Assembly (NCBI RefSeq): GCF_024666525.1
Contig: NZ_CP088294.1
Coordinates: 3,472,001 to 3,536,000 of the forward strand
DNA: 64,000 bases
Direction: 5' to 3'
From: Pseudomonas sp. J452
GTDB taxonomy: Bacteria > Pseudomonadota > Gammaproteobacteria > Pseudomonadales > Pseudomonadaceae
Numbering within the stretch: position 1 is the stretch's first letter; each line of letters begins with the position of its first letter. Made by a program: the position numbers and the translations under genes. The notes under the pieces are model-generated. The model saw nothing but the letters and a program-made list of their open reading frames with translations, had not been told where the DNA came from and did not search any database. Positions 35,645 through 44,516 of the stretch are shown here, piece after piece.

Positions 35645-38600
35645 CTAGCCGGCAACACGGAAACCCATTAGCGAACTCTCGAACGCATCAAGCTCTTCAG
35701 GTTTAGGGGGCCAGTCGACATCGCGATTGTTCTTGTACCTTTCGATGGCGCTGGCGATCTCGGGCGAGTAGCTTTTGCTCTCGATGCGCTGGCGCCAATC
35801 GTCTTGGTAGACGTCATGCAATACCCCCAAGGCTACCAGAAGATGCTCGGCGATGGCTTGGCTAGGCGTGGCCTGCGGTGCGGGTGTGTGGCGCAGTTTA
35901 AGTTCGTCCAGAAGCGAATGATCTAACTGCTCGCCTTGTTGCAGCATCGCCAGGTAGCGAATCCGGTTGATAAAGCGCTTGATCGCCCTGGGGGTGATAT
36001 GGCGTTGGCTGACTAGGGGCAGCCATGCGTGAAGGGCCTCTTTGAAGGCGCCGGAGTCGTTGACCTGGCGTATGTCGGTACGAATTCGATAGAGCATTAC
36101 CCCGGCCACATAGACGGCAAATACCAGCACTACCGCGAAAATGCTGCTGATACCGAGCACACTGGTGCTAGCGGCCTGCACCGTTAACGCAGGCAACGGC
36201 ACGCTGGGCTGCGTGACGGTAGGTGCAGGGCTGAGAACCACTGCGTCGGTGGCCGATGTGGCAGCCGGACTGGTCGCTGCGGTCCTAGGGTTTGGTACAG
36301 GTGTTGCTGTTGGGTTTAGCGCTGCGCCTGTGTCAGCCGCTGCAGTCAGCGCAGGCTTGCTCGGCGAGTAGGTGACCATTTTTCCGGCTGCTGCACACAG
36401 CACTGCAACTAGGATCAGCACAAACAGCGGCCAGCGTTGCAGCATTTTCAGGGCCATATGGGTGGCCGCCGTTTCGTTGCGTTCGCTCGATTGCACCAGT
36501 CTCGACTGGTCCTTTGGATTCGGCACCTTGATCTCTACGTTGACCAGTTTTTCCAGGTATTTGCCGGCGTAGATCCAGCGTCGCTCATCCTCGCTCAGCG
36601 CTGCGGCTGCAGGGTCATGCAGGGCCAGTTCTTCGGCGAAATGCTCGAAGTGCAGGCCCAGGGCGGCCCTGATATAGCGGGTTTCCATCCCGAAAATCAC
36701 AAAGCAATTGCCCGAGGTAACCAGAAAGTTCACGGCTTCCAGCACGGTCAAAATGGTTTCTGGCTGGCAGCGGTCCAGGTCGTCGATGACGATAACGGTA
36801 CGATACGGCAGTGCCTCTGTGACGTCGGCAAACTCCTGGGCGAAAACACTGCGAAAGCTGCTCTGCGCCTGGGCTTCGTTGATACGAAAGCGTGAGGCGG
36901 TGTTGGACAATAATACGGCGGGGTCCACACCGTAGGCTTTTAATGCAGTGGACAGGCTCTTCCAGATAACCACGCCGGTTGCCAGTTGGCCGAGTAAGCT
37001 GCCTATCTCAGCATCCGAGATCGCTTCTGGGTTTTCCTCCTGTTTCAGTAGGGCCTCAAGCACCGTCAATAAGGTGTTCCATTCATCGTTGCTATGGAAA
37101 ATCACATAACCGGTCAAAAATGCAGTGGCGCCGATCAGCAGTGCCGCCAGCAACAGATTACTGCGCGACCGGATGTACAGCAGGCGCATGCGAAATGCCA
37201 AGCCGTCCAGCGACAAGAGCGAGGGCAAGCCCTGGTCGCGAATGCTGTTTAGCAGTGAGGCGAGCAACTGCTCTTCATTCTGGTGGTGCCAGGCGTTAAA
37301 CCAGATGGGGCGGTAGTTATAGCGGCGCAGGTCTTGGCAGATCATAGCCATCAGGCTGCTTTTCCCCGAGCCCCAGCCGCCAGATATCGCCACCGTCAAC
37401 GGCGGCTCCGTGCGCGTATTGCGCAGAAAGCGTGAAATGCCCCGCGCCAGCGGCGCAAAGCCGAGTTTGTCCTGCTCGGCATCGGCGGTGGGCGCGTCGG
37501 TGATGGCAATGGCGGCTGCTTTCTTCTCCTGAGGTGGCGGATCTGGCCGGAACATCATCCAGATCAACAGCGCCGCTAGCGCTACCAGGATCCAGAACCA
37601 TGGTGCTGGAAATTGCCAATAACGCAACGGCCATGCCTCGGTTTGCCAGCTTTCTCCCTTATCTCGGGTGTGCAACAAGGCTGGGGGGTAGCCAACAACC
37701 CAGCCTGTTTGGGCGTTAGCAGCCATGGCGATGGCCAGGCGGGTGGAGCCCACGTTGGTCGTGGCCCGCTCCCAGCTATCGCCGCCGTTAGTGGTACTCA
37801 GAAGCACTCCGCCATTGCCGGTGACCCAGCCGCGCTTGCCGTCGCTGGTTACATGTAGGCTGTTAAGCGATACCCCTTCGAGGTGGAACTGAATTCGCCA
37901 GGTGGCGCCGCCGTCAACGGTTTTGGCGATCAGGCCGTTATCGCCCGTGAGCCAGCCAGTGCTGCCATCCTTGGCAAAGTAGATGGCCTTCAGGTTAGTC
38001 GCGAAGGAGCGAACCTCCTTGCCAACGGTTTTCTCCGCAGGGGAGGGTAACTGCGTCGTAAGCAACCAGTGTTCGCCGCCGTTGGTGCTGCTGGCCAGCA
38101 AACCTCGGTCACCGACTGCCCAGGCGCGCCGGCCATCGCTATGCACGTAGACGCTTCTGAAGGTATCGCGGGTAGCGGGTGAGTCGCTCTTGGATAAAAG
38201 CTGCCTTCCCGCATGCCAGGTATCACCGCCGTCACTGGTCACCAGTGTGCTGGAGGCGCTACCAACCGCGATGCCGACCTGGCCCTGCAGGTCAAAGTCG
38301 ATATCCTGCCAATCAGCTTTGGGGAGATCTGCATGGGTGGTCCACGTGGAGCCTGCTTGTGCTTTGCTGAGCATCATTCCTTGGTCGCCGACCACCCAGG
38401 TACTGCCTTTTTCGACCAGGCTGGAGCCGTTCCAGCGCACCCCACCGGCTGGCATGCTGGCGCTCCAGCTGCGGCCTGCATCGTTGGAGGCCAGAATCAG
38501 CCCCGACGCGGCAAACGCATACACCTCGTTACCGGCGTTGCTAACCTCCACGCTGCGCAGCAGTGTATCGGTTGCCGTCGCTACCGCCGCCCAGGGGCTT

Positions 38601-39946
38601 GCGCGGTTAGGGCCATGGACAATGGTGCCGGCATCGCCCACGGCAATACCGTGGGTGTAACCGGTCAGTGCTTCGCGTCCCTCGGCAATCGGTTCAACCC
38701 AAGGCAACGGTGGCATTACGTCCGCAGGAACCTGCGTTGGAACGCGAGACGGTAGCTGCACGGGGCTTTGCCCAGACGATTGCGCATCAGGCCCGCCCGG
38801 CAAGTCACGTATTACCCCATCCGAGTTGGCGTCCAGTTGGCAAACCTGGCGGGCACGGCGTTTAGTTAATGCCCCCCCCCCGCCCTGGGTAAGGGCGGCG
38901 TCAAGACGAGCCTGGCCAAATAGCGCCAGACTGTTCAGGTTCGCCTGGGTGCCGCTTTCAATAGCCACCCAGTTAACGCCGTCCGTGCTAAACAATAGCG
39001 TGCCTTGCTCGCCGGAGGCCCAGATGCCCTCGGCACTGCCGATAACGCTGTTAAGGGTGCTCGTGGTGCCAGTGTTATGCGGAGCTGACCAACTCTCGCC
39101 CCAGTCCGTGGAGCTAACGATGAGGCCGTTTTCGCCCACCGCCCAGCCTTGGGGGCCGGAAAACCACACCGCGTTAAGTTGCGGCACTGGCCCATCGGCC
39201 GCGTGCACGTTTACCAGCAGCCACTCCCTGCCGCCGTTATTGGTTACCAGCACTGCCCCTTCAGCGCTAATCCAGCCGTACTTGCCGTCCTGACTGAAAA
39301 AGATCGACGACAGATTGTGTGCAGCCGTAACGCCTCTGCTTGGTAGCACCAACGAGCGCCAGCTTTGCGCGTTATCACGGCTCATTAGGAGGGTGCCATT
39401 GCGGCCAATCGCCCACAGCTCATCTGTCGATTCGTTGCGTTCGAGATCGACCAGGTCGCTGAGGTAACCCAGCTCGGGGCGCGGAGACACGTCTTGCCAA
39501 TGGGCGCCGCCATCGGTTGTGCGCAGCACGGTGCCACCATCACCCACGGCCCAACCCAGTTCGCCATTGGGCTGGAAACGCACGCTTCTGAGGTTGGCCT
39601 CGACGATATGGGCACTTGGCTTCCAGGTTTTGCCGCCGTCATCGCTGCTGACAATGGCGCCGCCCAGGCCCACTGCCCAGCCCCTGTCACCGATCATCTC
39701 TACGGCGGTAAGTGCGGCGGGTATCGCGGGTAAACGCAGGGCCGCGTTTACCTCCAGCGGATTAACAAACCAGCCCAGCCCATAGGTGTTTTGGCGCAGT
39801 TGCGCGCCAGACAGTTGCCACCAGGAGCCCAAGCAAGCGAGACCCAGCAATAACAAGGCGAACAATCCGAATGCGGAGCGCACTTTTGGCCGTTTGCTGC
39901 TGTTACTGCTGCTGGGCGCAGCAGGCTCTTCCGTCCTTGGTTGCAT
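35645..39946 (-). CDS. YCF48/BNR-propeller transmembrane KAP-family P-loop NTPase
   Basis: About 1,433 residues from ATG 39946 (a GTG 27 bp upstream is possible). Residues 25-45 form a helix (SAFGLFALLLLGLACLGSWW). Residues about 80-770 contain many BNR/YCF48 units (GWAVGLGGAIVSSDDGGKTW, GWAVGDGGTVLRTTDGGAHW and others). A helix (WFWILVALAALLIWMMF) at ~780 leads to the KAP NTPase: Walker A GGWGSGKSSLMAMI at ~857, inserted helices near 940, Walker B VIVIDDLDRCQPETI at ~1055, then two further helices at ~1185 and ~1280. The propeller should face the periplasm and the NTPase the cytoplasm. Related KAP proteins include the phage-exclusion protein PifA. A C10 run on the plus strand (G10 in the gene) encodes GGGG near residue 357. 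Confidence 0.85.
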   Translation of the reverse strand: MQPRTEEPAAPSSSNSSKRPKVRSAFGLFALLLLGLACLGSWWQLSGAQLRQNTYGLGWFVNPLEVNAALRLPAIPAALTAVEMIGDRGWAVGLGGAIVSSDDGGKTWKPSAHIVEANLRSVRFQPNGELGWAVGDGGTVLRTTDGGAHWQDVSPRPELGYLSDLVDLERNESTDELWAIGRNGTLLMSRDNAQSWRSLVLPSRGVTAAHNLSSIFFSQDGKYGWISAEGAVLVTNNGGREWLLVNVHAADGPVPQLNAVWFSGPQGWAVGENGLIVSSTDWGESWSAPHNTGTTSTLNSVIGSAEGIWASGEQGTLLFSTDGVNWVAIESGTQANLNSLALFGQARLDAALTQGGGGALTKRRARQVCQLDANSDGVIRDLPGGPDAQSSGQSPVQLPSRVPTQVPADVMPPLPWVEPIAEGREALTGYTHGIAVGDAGTIVHGPNRASPWAAVATATDTLLRSVEVSNAGNEVYAFAASGLILASNDAGRSWSASMPAGGVRWNGSSLVEKGSTWVVGDQGMMLSKAQAGSTWTTHADLPKADWQDIDFDLQGQVGIAVGSASSTLVTSDGGDTWHAGRQLLSKSDSPATRDTFRSVYVHSDGRRAWAVGDRGLLASSTNGGEHWLLTTQLPSPAEKTVGKEVRSFATNLKAIYFAKDGSTGWLTGDNGLIAKTVDGGATWRIQFHLEGVSLNSLHVTSDGKRGWVTGNGGVLLSTTNGGDSWERATTNVGSTRLAIAMAANAQTGWVVGYPPALLHTRDKGESWQTEAWPLRYWQFPAPWFWILVALAALLIWMMFRPDPPPQEKKAAAIAITDAPTADAEQDKLGFAPLARGISRFLRNTRTEPPLTVAISGGWGSGKSSLMAMICQDLRRYNYRPIWFNAWHHQNEEQLLASLLNSIRDQGLPSLLSLDGLAFRMRLLYIRSRSNLLLAALLIGATAFLTGYVIFHSNDEWNTLLTVLEALLKQEENPEAISDAEIGSLLGQLATGVVIWKSLSTALKAYGVDPAVLLSNTASRFRINEAQAQSSFRSVFAQEFADVTEALPYRTVIVIDDLDRCQPETILTVLEAVNFLVTSGNCFVIFGMETRYIRAALGLHFEHFAEELALHDPAAAALSEDERRWIYAGKYLEKLVNVEIKVPNPKDQSRLVQSSERNETAATHMALKMLQRWPLFVLILVAVLCAAAGKMVTYSPSKPALTAAADTGAALNPTATPVPNPRTAATSPAATSATDAVVLSPAPTVTQPSVPLPALTVQAASTSVLGISSIFAVVLVFAVYVAGVMLYRIRTDIRQVNDSGAFKEALHAWLPLVSQRHITPRAIKRFINRIRYLAMLQQGEQLDHSLLDELKLRHTPAPQATPSQAIAEHLLVALGVLHDVYQDDWRQRIESKSYSPEIASAIERYKNNRDVDWPPKPEELDAFESSLMGFRVAG
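38872..38881 (-). repeat. G10 homopolymer tract inside the BNR-KAP gene
   Basis: Ten C residues on the plus strand are ten G residues in the coding strand, within the codons for QGGGGALTKRR. The frame is open at this length; any change not a multiple of three would truncate the protein inside the propeller, before the NTPase. Confidence 0.9.
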
Positions 39947-40017
39947 AGCGTCACTCGTTGATAGCTGCCCCACAGTTCAGACCACAAATTGGCCCTTTGC
40001 CAGCATCGAGCCGCTAA

Positions 40018-41202
40018 AGAGCCCAACGCATTTGGTCTATGCGCTGGTGGGCGGCAGCAGCACGCTGTCGATTGGCCCGATGGCGCTCACCTTGCTGGTA
40101 ACGGCATCGGACCTGGCCACGCTTGCATCCAGCAGCCCAGGTGAGGCCTTGCTAGTGTCCGCCCAATTGGCCTTGCTCTGCGGGGCTGATTCTGCTGCTG
40201 TGTGCGTTGTTGCGCTTGGGTTTTCTCAGCGCCTTGCTCAGTCGCACGGTGCTCGGTGGCTTTACCGCGGGCGCCGCACTGCTGGTGGCGCAGGGGCAGC
40301 TGGAGGCCATGCGCGGTATGCCAGCCAATTGGCCATCGACCTTGCTGGGCGTCGGTATGTTGCTGGCGTTGTATGGCGCGCGCCGTTGGTTAAGTGGGCC
40401 GCTGGCGCGGCTAGCCCCAGCGCTGTTGTTGGCGTTGGCCATGCTGCTGGTAGCGTGGTGGCGGCTGGATCTGCTTGGCGTGCAGATACTAGGTGACTTG
40501 CCCAAGGGGGCTGCCGCTGCCGGGACCTGCCTTGCAGCCTTCGCGCTGGCCCGAGCTGCTGTCGTCGGCGTTGCTGCTGGCGTTTGTGATCTTCGTTTCT
40601 GGGCATTCTTCTGTACTGGTATTGGCGCAGCGCCGTGGCGAGCGTTTCGATGATGGCCGCCAGTTGCTCGGTCAGGGTTTGGCCAATATGGCCAGCGGAC
40701 TGTTTGCGGGGCTGCCGGTCAGTGGTGGGTTGTCGCGCTCGGCACTCAATCATGCCGCCGGTGTCCGTAGCCAATTAGCCGGGCTGGGGACTGCGCTGCT
40801 CCTGGCTCTGGCGCTTCTGGCGCCCACCGACTGGTTACACTGGCTACCACTATCGGCGTTGGCGGCCACCATTATTTTTGCTGCACTTGGCATGCTTGAT
40901 CTGGATAGCTTGCACCAAGCCTGACGTTACGACCGTGGGAGGCCGGCGTGTGGTTGGCAACCGCCGCCAGTGAGTTGCTATTGGGCGTGGAGAAGGGCGT
41001 GCTGCTGTCCCTCGGTGGCCACCTGGCGCGCAATGCCCGGCCGCATATTGCCGTGCTGGGGCGTATGCCCGACGGCGAGACCTTCCGCAATGTGCTGCGC
41101 TACAAAGTCGAGACACAGCCCCATCTTCTGCTCCTGCGTGTCGATGCCAGTCTGTTCTTCGGCAATGCCGCGGCGATACCCCGCGGCTTGAGGAACTGGT
41201 AA
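40018..41202 (+). pseudogene. Decayed SulP-family anion permease gene
   Basis: SulP sequence continues through three frames: YALVGGSSTLSIGPMALTLL (near 40,040), then RLGFLSALLSRTVLGGFTAG (from 40,210), then SALLLAFVIFVSGHSSVLVL and SGLFAGLPVSGGLSRSALNH (40,560-40,760), a stop at 40,922, then ASELLLGVEKGVLLSLGGHL (from 40,960). The N-terminal ~60 residues and the STAS domain are missing. At least three frameshifts and a stop make it non-functional. The left end abuts the start region of the KAP gene, so that insertion may have cut it. Confidence 0.88.
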
Positions 41203-41388
41203 GCGCACGGCTGTTTTGATATGGACTCGCGTAGCTCTTGGCACTACCCACAACGACTAGTCGTTTGCGTATCCCTTATGGTGAGGGGACATGGTGTCCT
41301 GTGTTTCAAGGGACTCGGTCACTGGGTTGCCTTGTTGGGCTCTCAGCGCTTATCAGCAAGGTTGTTGCAAGTTTCGATTGGCGCATGG

Positions 41389-41676
41389 CTAGCGGTAGGT
41401 TCGGTACAGGGAGGAATTGCATTGGTTGCAAATATGGACCCGGCGGCGGTCGTAGCGGCTATCTACACCGGGTTGGCGGATGCTGCGAGAGCCGCAATGA
41501 CAGCAGGAAATTCCTTGCCGGCGCCCCCCATTATTGGGGTTGCTCTTCATGTAAGCATCGACTTCGGGGATTCTTAGCCAGTTGCGATGAACTTGTAGTT
41601 CTCTAGCTTTTTTATTTCTATGATCAAGTATCATAAATCCAATAACAATCGCGATGATGGTGGCTATCAGAAGCAT
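41389..41676 (-). CDS. Small membrane protein with C-terminal zinc ribbon
   Basis: About 95 residues starting MLLIATIIAIVIGFMILDHR, with a weak AGTGAG upstream; an earlier ATG at 41766, overlapping the previous gene, is possible. One N-terminal helix is followed by a basic linker and two Cys pairs, SCCHCGSRS and HICNQCNSS, typical of a zinc ribbon. The family is not recognised. Confidence 0.55.
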   Translation of the reverse strand: MLLIATIIAIVIGFMILDHRNKKARELQVHRNWLRIPEVDAYMKSNPNNGGRRQGISCCHCGSRSIRQPGVDSRYDRRRVHICNQCNSSLYRTYR

Positions 41677-41747
41677 GTCAAGCTCACTGTTGGTCGGTTT
41701 TGATTTGTGGGTGAGTGCAAGCAGTATTTTTGATTTTTGTTGCTGGC

Positions 41748-42002
41748 CTATTCTCGTTCTCTCCATTGTTTCTGGATGCGTTGACTTGCAGCCACTTGCG
41801 CGGGTAGAAGAGGGCGATAACCATTGGCCATTGCTGTAAGAGCTGTGCTCTGTCCAGCATGCTCTAAGCAGCGTTGCGGGTCTTCTAAGAAGCGAGACAG
41901 TGGGATGTTGAGTAGCGTGGAAATATGGGCGCTGCTGTAGACCTCTGACCAGGTATCTATGTCGGTTTTTTGGGCGGCAGTAAGTTCGTGTTGATTTTTC
42001 AT
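41748..42002 (-). CDS. Small soluble protein of unknown function
   Basis: 84 residues starting MKNQHELTAAQKTDIDTWSE. Helical, no membrane segment, with SRFLEDPQRCLEHAGQ in the middle. Its end overlaps the alternative start of the next small gene, which supports a real operon. Function unknown. Confidence 0.5.
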   Translation of the reverse strand: MKNQHELTAAQKTDIDTWSEVYSSAHISTLLNIPLSRFLEDPQRCLEHAGQSTALTAMANGYRPLLPAQVAASQRIQKQWRERE

Positions 42003-42078
42003 TGACTGGCTCCGTATTGGTTACAGAGCCAGTTTCCTTTATTTCAAGAAAACGCAAGCGTTGATAGCGTGATGTGCT

Positions 42079-42441
42079 TTATACACCGCCAAGGACGGGC
42101 CAGAGCACTAGCGCTGCCATCAGGCCCCCGCCCGTCCAGATGGCCAAGGGCATCCTCAGTAGTGCCATGGTTTGATAGAGAGGAACTGAAGTGGTCCTGT
42201 ACCTGTAGCTCTTATAAATGAACCGAGCCCATTGCAGCGGAGCTGTCTGAAAGACTAGGAGCAGTCCAACTCGCCAAAGTGCCATTTCTAGCAAAGGCTC
42301 TTTGCTTGGGTCTGTTGCACTTGGCAACTGTGACAGTCGCAATGCTGCTATAGAAATGGCGGATAAGAGTAGAAAGGTACAGTAAATCAGGTGCCTCCAT
42401 ATCGCTGCACAAACGTCATCTAAGCTCATCAGGGTACTCAT
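42079..42441 (-). CDS. Small inner-membrane protein, unknown function
   Basis: 120 residues from ATG 42441, which has AGGAG eight bases before it. Three hydrophobic stretches: LIYCTFLLLSAISIAALRL, ALWRVGLLLVFQTAPLQWA and AIWTGGGLMAALVLWPVLGG. No family recognised; low-GC codons suit the island. Confidence 0.55.
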   Translation of the reverse strand: MSTLMSLDDVCAAIWRHLIYCTFLLLSAISIAALRLSQLPSATDPSKEPLLEMALWRVGLLLVFQTAPLQWARFIYKSYRYRTTSVPLYQTMALLRMPLAIWTGGGLMAALVLWPVLGGV

Positions 42442-42558
42442 CAAGCATCTCCTTTTAGTGGGATCACTAGGTGAGCACGATTTTTTATTCATACAAGTGG
42501 CTGGGGTTGATCTTAAGGTTAACGATTATGGGGTTCAATCGTTAAGCCTGACTATCCG

Positions 42559-42852
42559 CTAGGGAGCAGCTTCATTTTCTGCGGTTCGTTCACCTGCCTG
42601 GGCACCTGAAAAAATGCAGAACGCCGAGTTGTAGTTGTTGAAAGTTACTGCGTACGTGAAATCGCAGAAATATGCGGGGTGCTTTGTGCTGATCGCATCT
42701 CCCGCATGGCACTTATCCCCCAGCGACTCTACTAAGGTGTCGTTATTCGTGCCGAGGCATGCTTTGCCAGTGGGTGTGGAGTTATGGTCGTTACACCCGC
42801 CCAAATTGAATGCAAGGGCGATTACGGCTACAGGCAGTATTGTCTTATTCAT
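42559..42852 (-). CDS. Small lipoprotein with several cysteines
   Basis: 97 residues starting MNKTILPVAVIALAFNLGGC. The lipobox LGGC is followed by NDHNSTPTGKACLGTNNDTL. Four more Cys (CLG, CHAG, FCDF, FCIF) suggest two disulfides in the periplasm. Function unknown. Confidence 0.65.
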   Translation of the reverse strand: MNKTILPVAVIALAFNLGGCNDHNSTPTGKACLGTNNDTLVESLGDKCHAGDAISTKHPAYFCDFTYAVTFNNYNSAFCIFSGAQAGERTAENEAAP

Positions 42853-42899
42853 TTTGAGTTCTCGATGATTCATCTCTCTTGTAGACCGAGAGTGGCTTA

Positions 42900-43649
42900 C
42901 TACTGAGGTTCAACGAACGGTAAATGACTGCCCTTATTCAGGACCGTTGGCGGTGCAACTTGGGCAAGGCCAGGGCTGTATATATAGAACCATTCCGGCA
43001 GCAGCGCAGAGAGGCGCTGAATCTTTTCCAGGTCGTCTTGATTGCTGGCGCGGCCATGAATCCCTAAGAACAGGGGTCCATAAGCATTTGCTTGAGCATG
43101 GAGAAATTTAGGGGCTGGTTCGAGCGAGGGCGTATGTCCCGCGATCATCTGGTAGAGCTGAGCAACTGAGTGTGTCGGGCTTCCTTCTCCATACGGAACA
43201 CCCATGACGTACTTTATAGGCGCTGTCTCAATTTGTTCCTTCTCCTGGGGGGTATTGCCATAGACCTCAGCGCTAGCCTTTTTGTAAGTTTTCTCAGCAA
43301 TTGCAGCCGCCGTCTTTCCATCCGCTGCCATCGCCTCGGGCACCCAAGCCACAATCTGTGTGTTCCTAGCGATGCCTGGCGGCAAAAAGCCTGATACGAG
43401 AAACATTGTCGGATCGCGGGTAATCAGGCTATTCATAGCCCCATCGATATTCGCGTTGCCCTGAGCTGTTCCCAAGTCATTTCTGCCAGCCTTGAGGCGG
43501 GCAGCAAACTCTTCTCGGCTCATATCTTCGGCAGGTACGTCCATCGCATCAGCAACCTGAAGCGCAGTTGATGGCGTCCCGGTTCGAGGGATCAGGCCGC
43601 AGCCTGTGAGAGCAAGGGACAGTCCAATCGCAAAAGCGGCTCTATACAT
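42900..43649 (-). CDS. Lipoprotein of unknown function
   Basis: 249 residues starting MYRAAFAIGLSLALTGCGLI, with AAGGTGAAG upstream. The lipobox LTGC gives a mature N-terminal Cys; the +2 Gly predicts sorting to the outer membrane. The body has no repeats. Notable segments are NSLITRDPTMFLVSGFLPPG and QANAYGPLFLGIHGRASNQD. Family not recognised. Confidence 0.7.
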   Translation of the reverse strand: MYRAAFAIGLSLALTGCGLIPRTGTPSTALQVADAMDVPAEDMSREEFAARLKAGRNDLGTAQGNANIDGAMNSLITRDPTMFLVSGFLPPGIARNTQIVAWVPEAMAADGKTAAAIAEKTYKKASAEVYGNTPQEKEQIETAPIKYVMGVPYGEGSPTHSVAQLYQMIAGHTPSLEPAPKFLHAQANAYGPLFLGIHGRASNQDDLEKIQRLSALLPEWFYIYSPGLAQVAPPTVLNKGSHLPFVEPQ

Positions 43650-43798
43650 CTTTTCTTCACCTTCTAACTCAAATAGGCCATACCGTTGGCCAGCGTTGGC
43701 TGGTAGGCGTAGGGTGGCTTTTTAATGTTACCAAAATGGTGACATTTGGGAAGGGATAACCCCCGACGATTTCGCTCTTCAAGTAGCTGAAGAGCACC

Positions 43799-44107
43799 AT
43801 GTCTACGCTATCGAAAAGAATCAGAGAGGCGCGGTTGCGCACTGGGCTGTCCCAAGAGCGGCTCGGCATTCGGATTGGTATTGATCCAGCTTCGGCCAGG
43901 GCGCGCATGAACCGCTATGAGCTAGGTAAACGAGTCCCTGACTTGGAACTGGTGGAGCGGCTCGCAGAAGAGCTGGATCTACCAGCAGCTTACTTTCATG
44001 CTGTGCGCGACGACGAAGCAGAGCTGCTGGTGAAGTTTCACCGCCTGAGCGATGCCGCACGTGAGCAAGTGATGGTGTTCTTGTCTGAAGCGTTCGTTGC
44101 CCCATAA
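43799..44107 (+). CDS. XRE-family HTH transcriptional regulator
   Basis: 102 residues starting MSTLSKRIREARLRTGLSQE. The Cro/CI helix-turn-helix is RTGLSQERLGIRIGIDPASA followed by RARMNRYELGKRVPDLELVE, at about residues 13-58. The C-terminus (DAAREQVMVFLSEAF) is short and probably dimerises. Divergent from the lipoprotein gene, with 149 bp between. Confidence 0.85.
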   Translation: MSTLSKRIREARLRTGLSQERLGIRIGIDPASARARMNRYELGKRVPDLELVERLAEELDLPAAYFHAVRDDEAELLVKFHRLSDAAREQVMVFLSEAFVAP

Positions 44108-44224
44108 AAGCGACGTAGCGAACTCGATCATGGCTGAAGGCCGGCGGCAAAGGACGGTGGCTTCGCCATTCCCACGCGGGTATCGACACTCGCGCACTAC
44201 TTACCAAGCTGGGCTTCCGGGCTA

Positions 44225-44450
44225 TCGCCAGCACGCGCCTTGTTCAACCAGTGCGCACAGCCAGGATGTAGCGTCATGCCCGGTGGGTACCAGTTCGTGC
44301 GGGTAGTGGTAGCGCAACTGGTCGAGGTCGAAGCTGCAGCGGGCCGCGATACGCAGCGTCTCGGCGAGCAGCTCGGCTGGATAGAGCTCTGCCAGCTCCT
44401 CGCGGCGGCGCAGGTGGCGCTCGCCGTTGAGGAACCTGTTGAGGGCTGAG
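44225..44450 (-). pseudogene. Internal fragment of error-prone DNA polymerase ImuC/DnaE2
   Basis: The minus strand encodes [20 protein letters not shown] followed by [20 protein letters not shown] and [15 protein letters not shown]. This is a recognisable PHP-to-palm region segment of DnaE2. Only about 70 of about 1,030 residues remain, with no start or end. It is debris of an imuA-imuB-imuC mutagenesis cassette. Confidence 0.75.
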
Positions 44451-44516
44451 TTCGGGCCCCATGCCAGCAACCAACCCAAAGCTGCCTTGGCTTGCGCCAA
44501 AAGCCCACTCGCTATA

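Noticed and set aside
38872..38881. G10 tract as a simple sequencing error in the KAP gene
   Set aside because: At the given length a 4.3-kb frame is open on both sides, which would be unlikely if the count were wrong.
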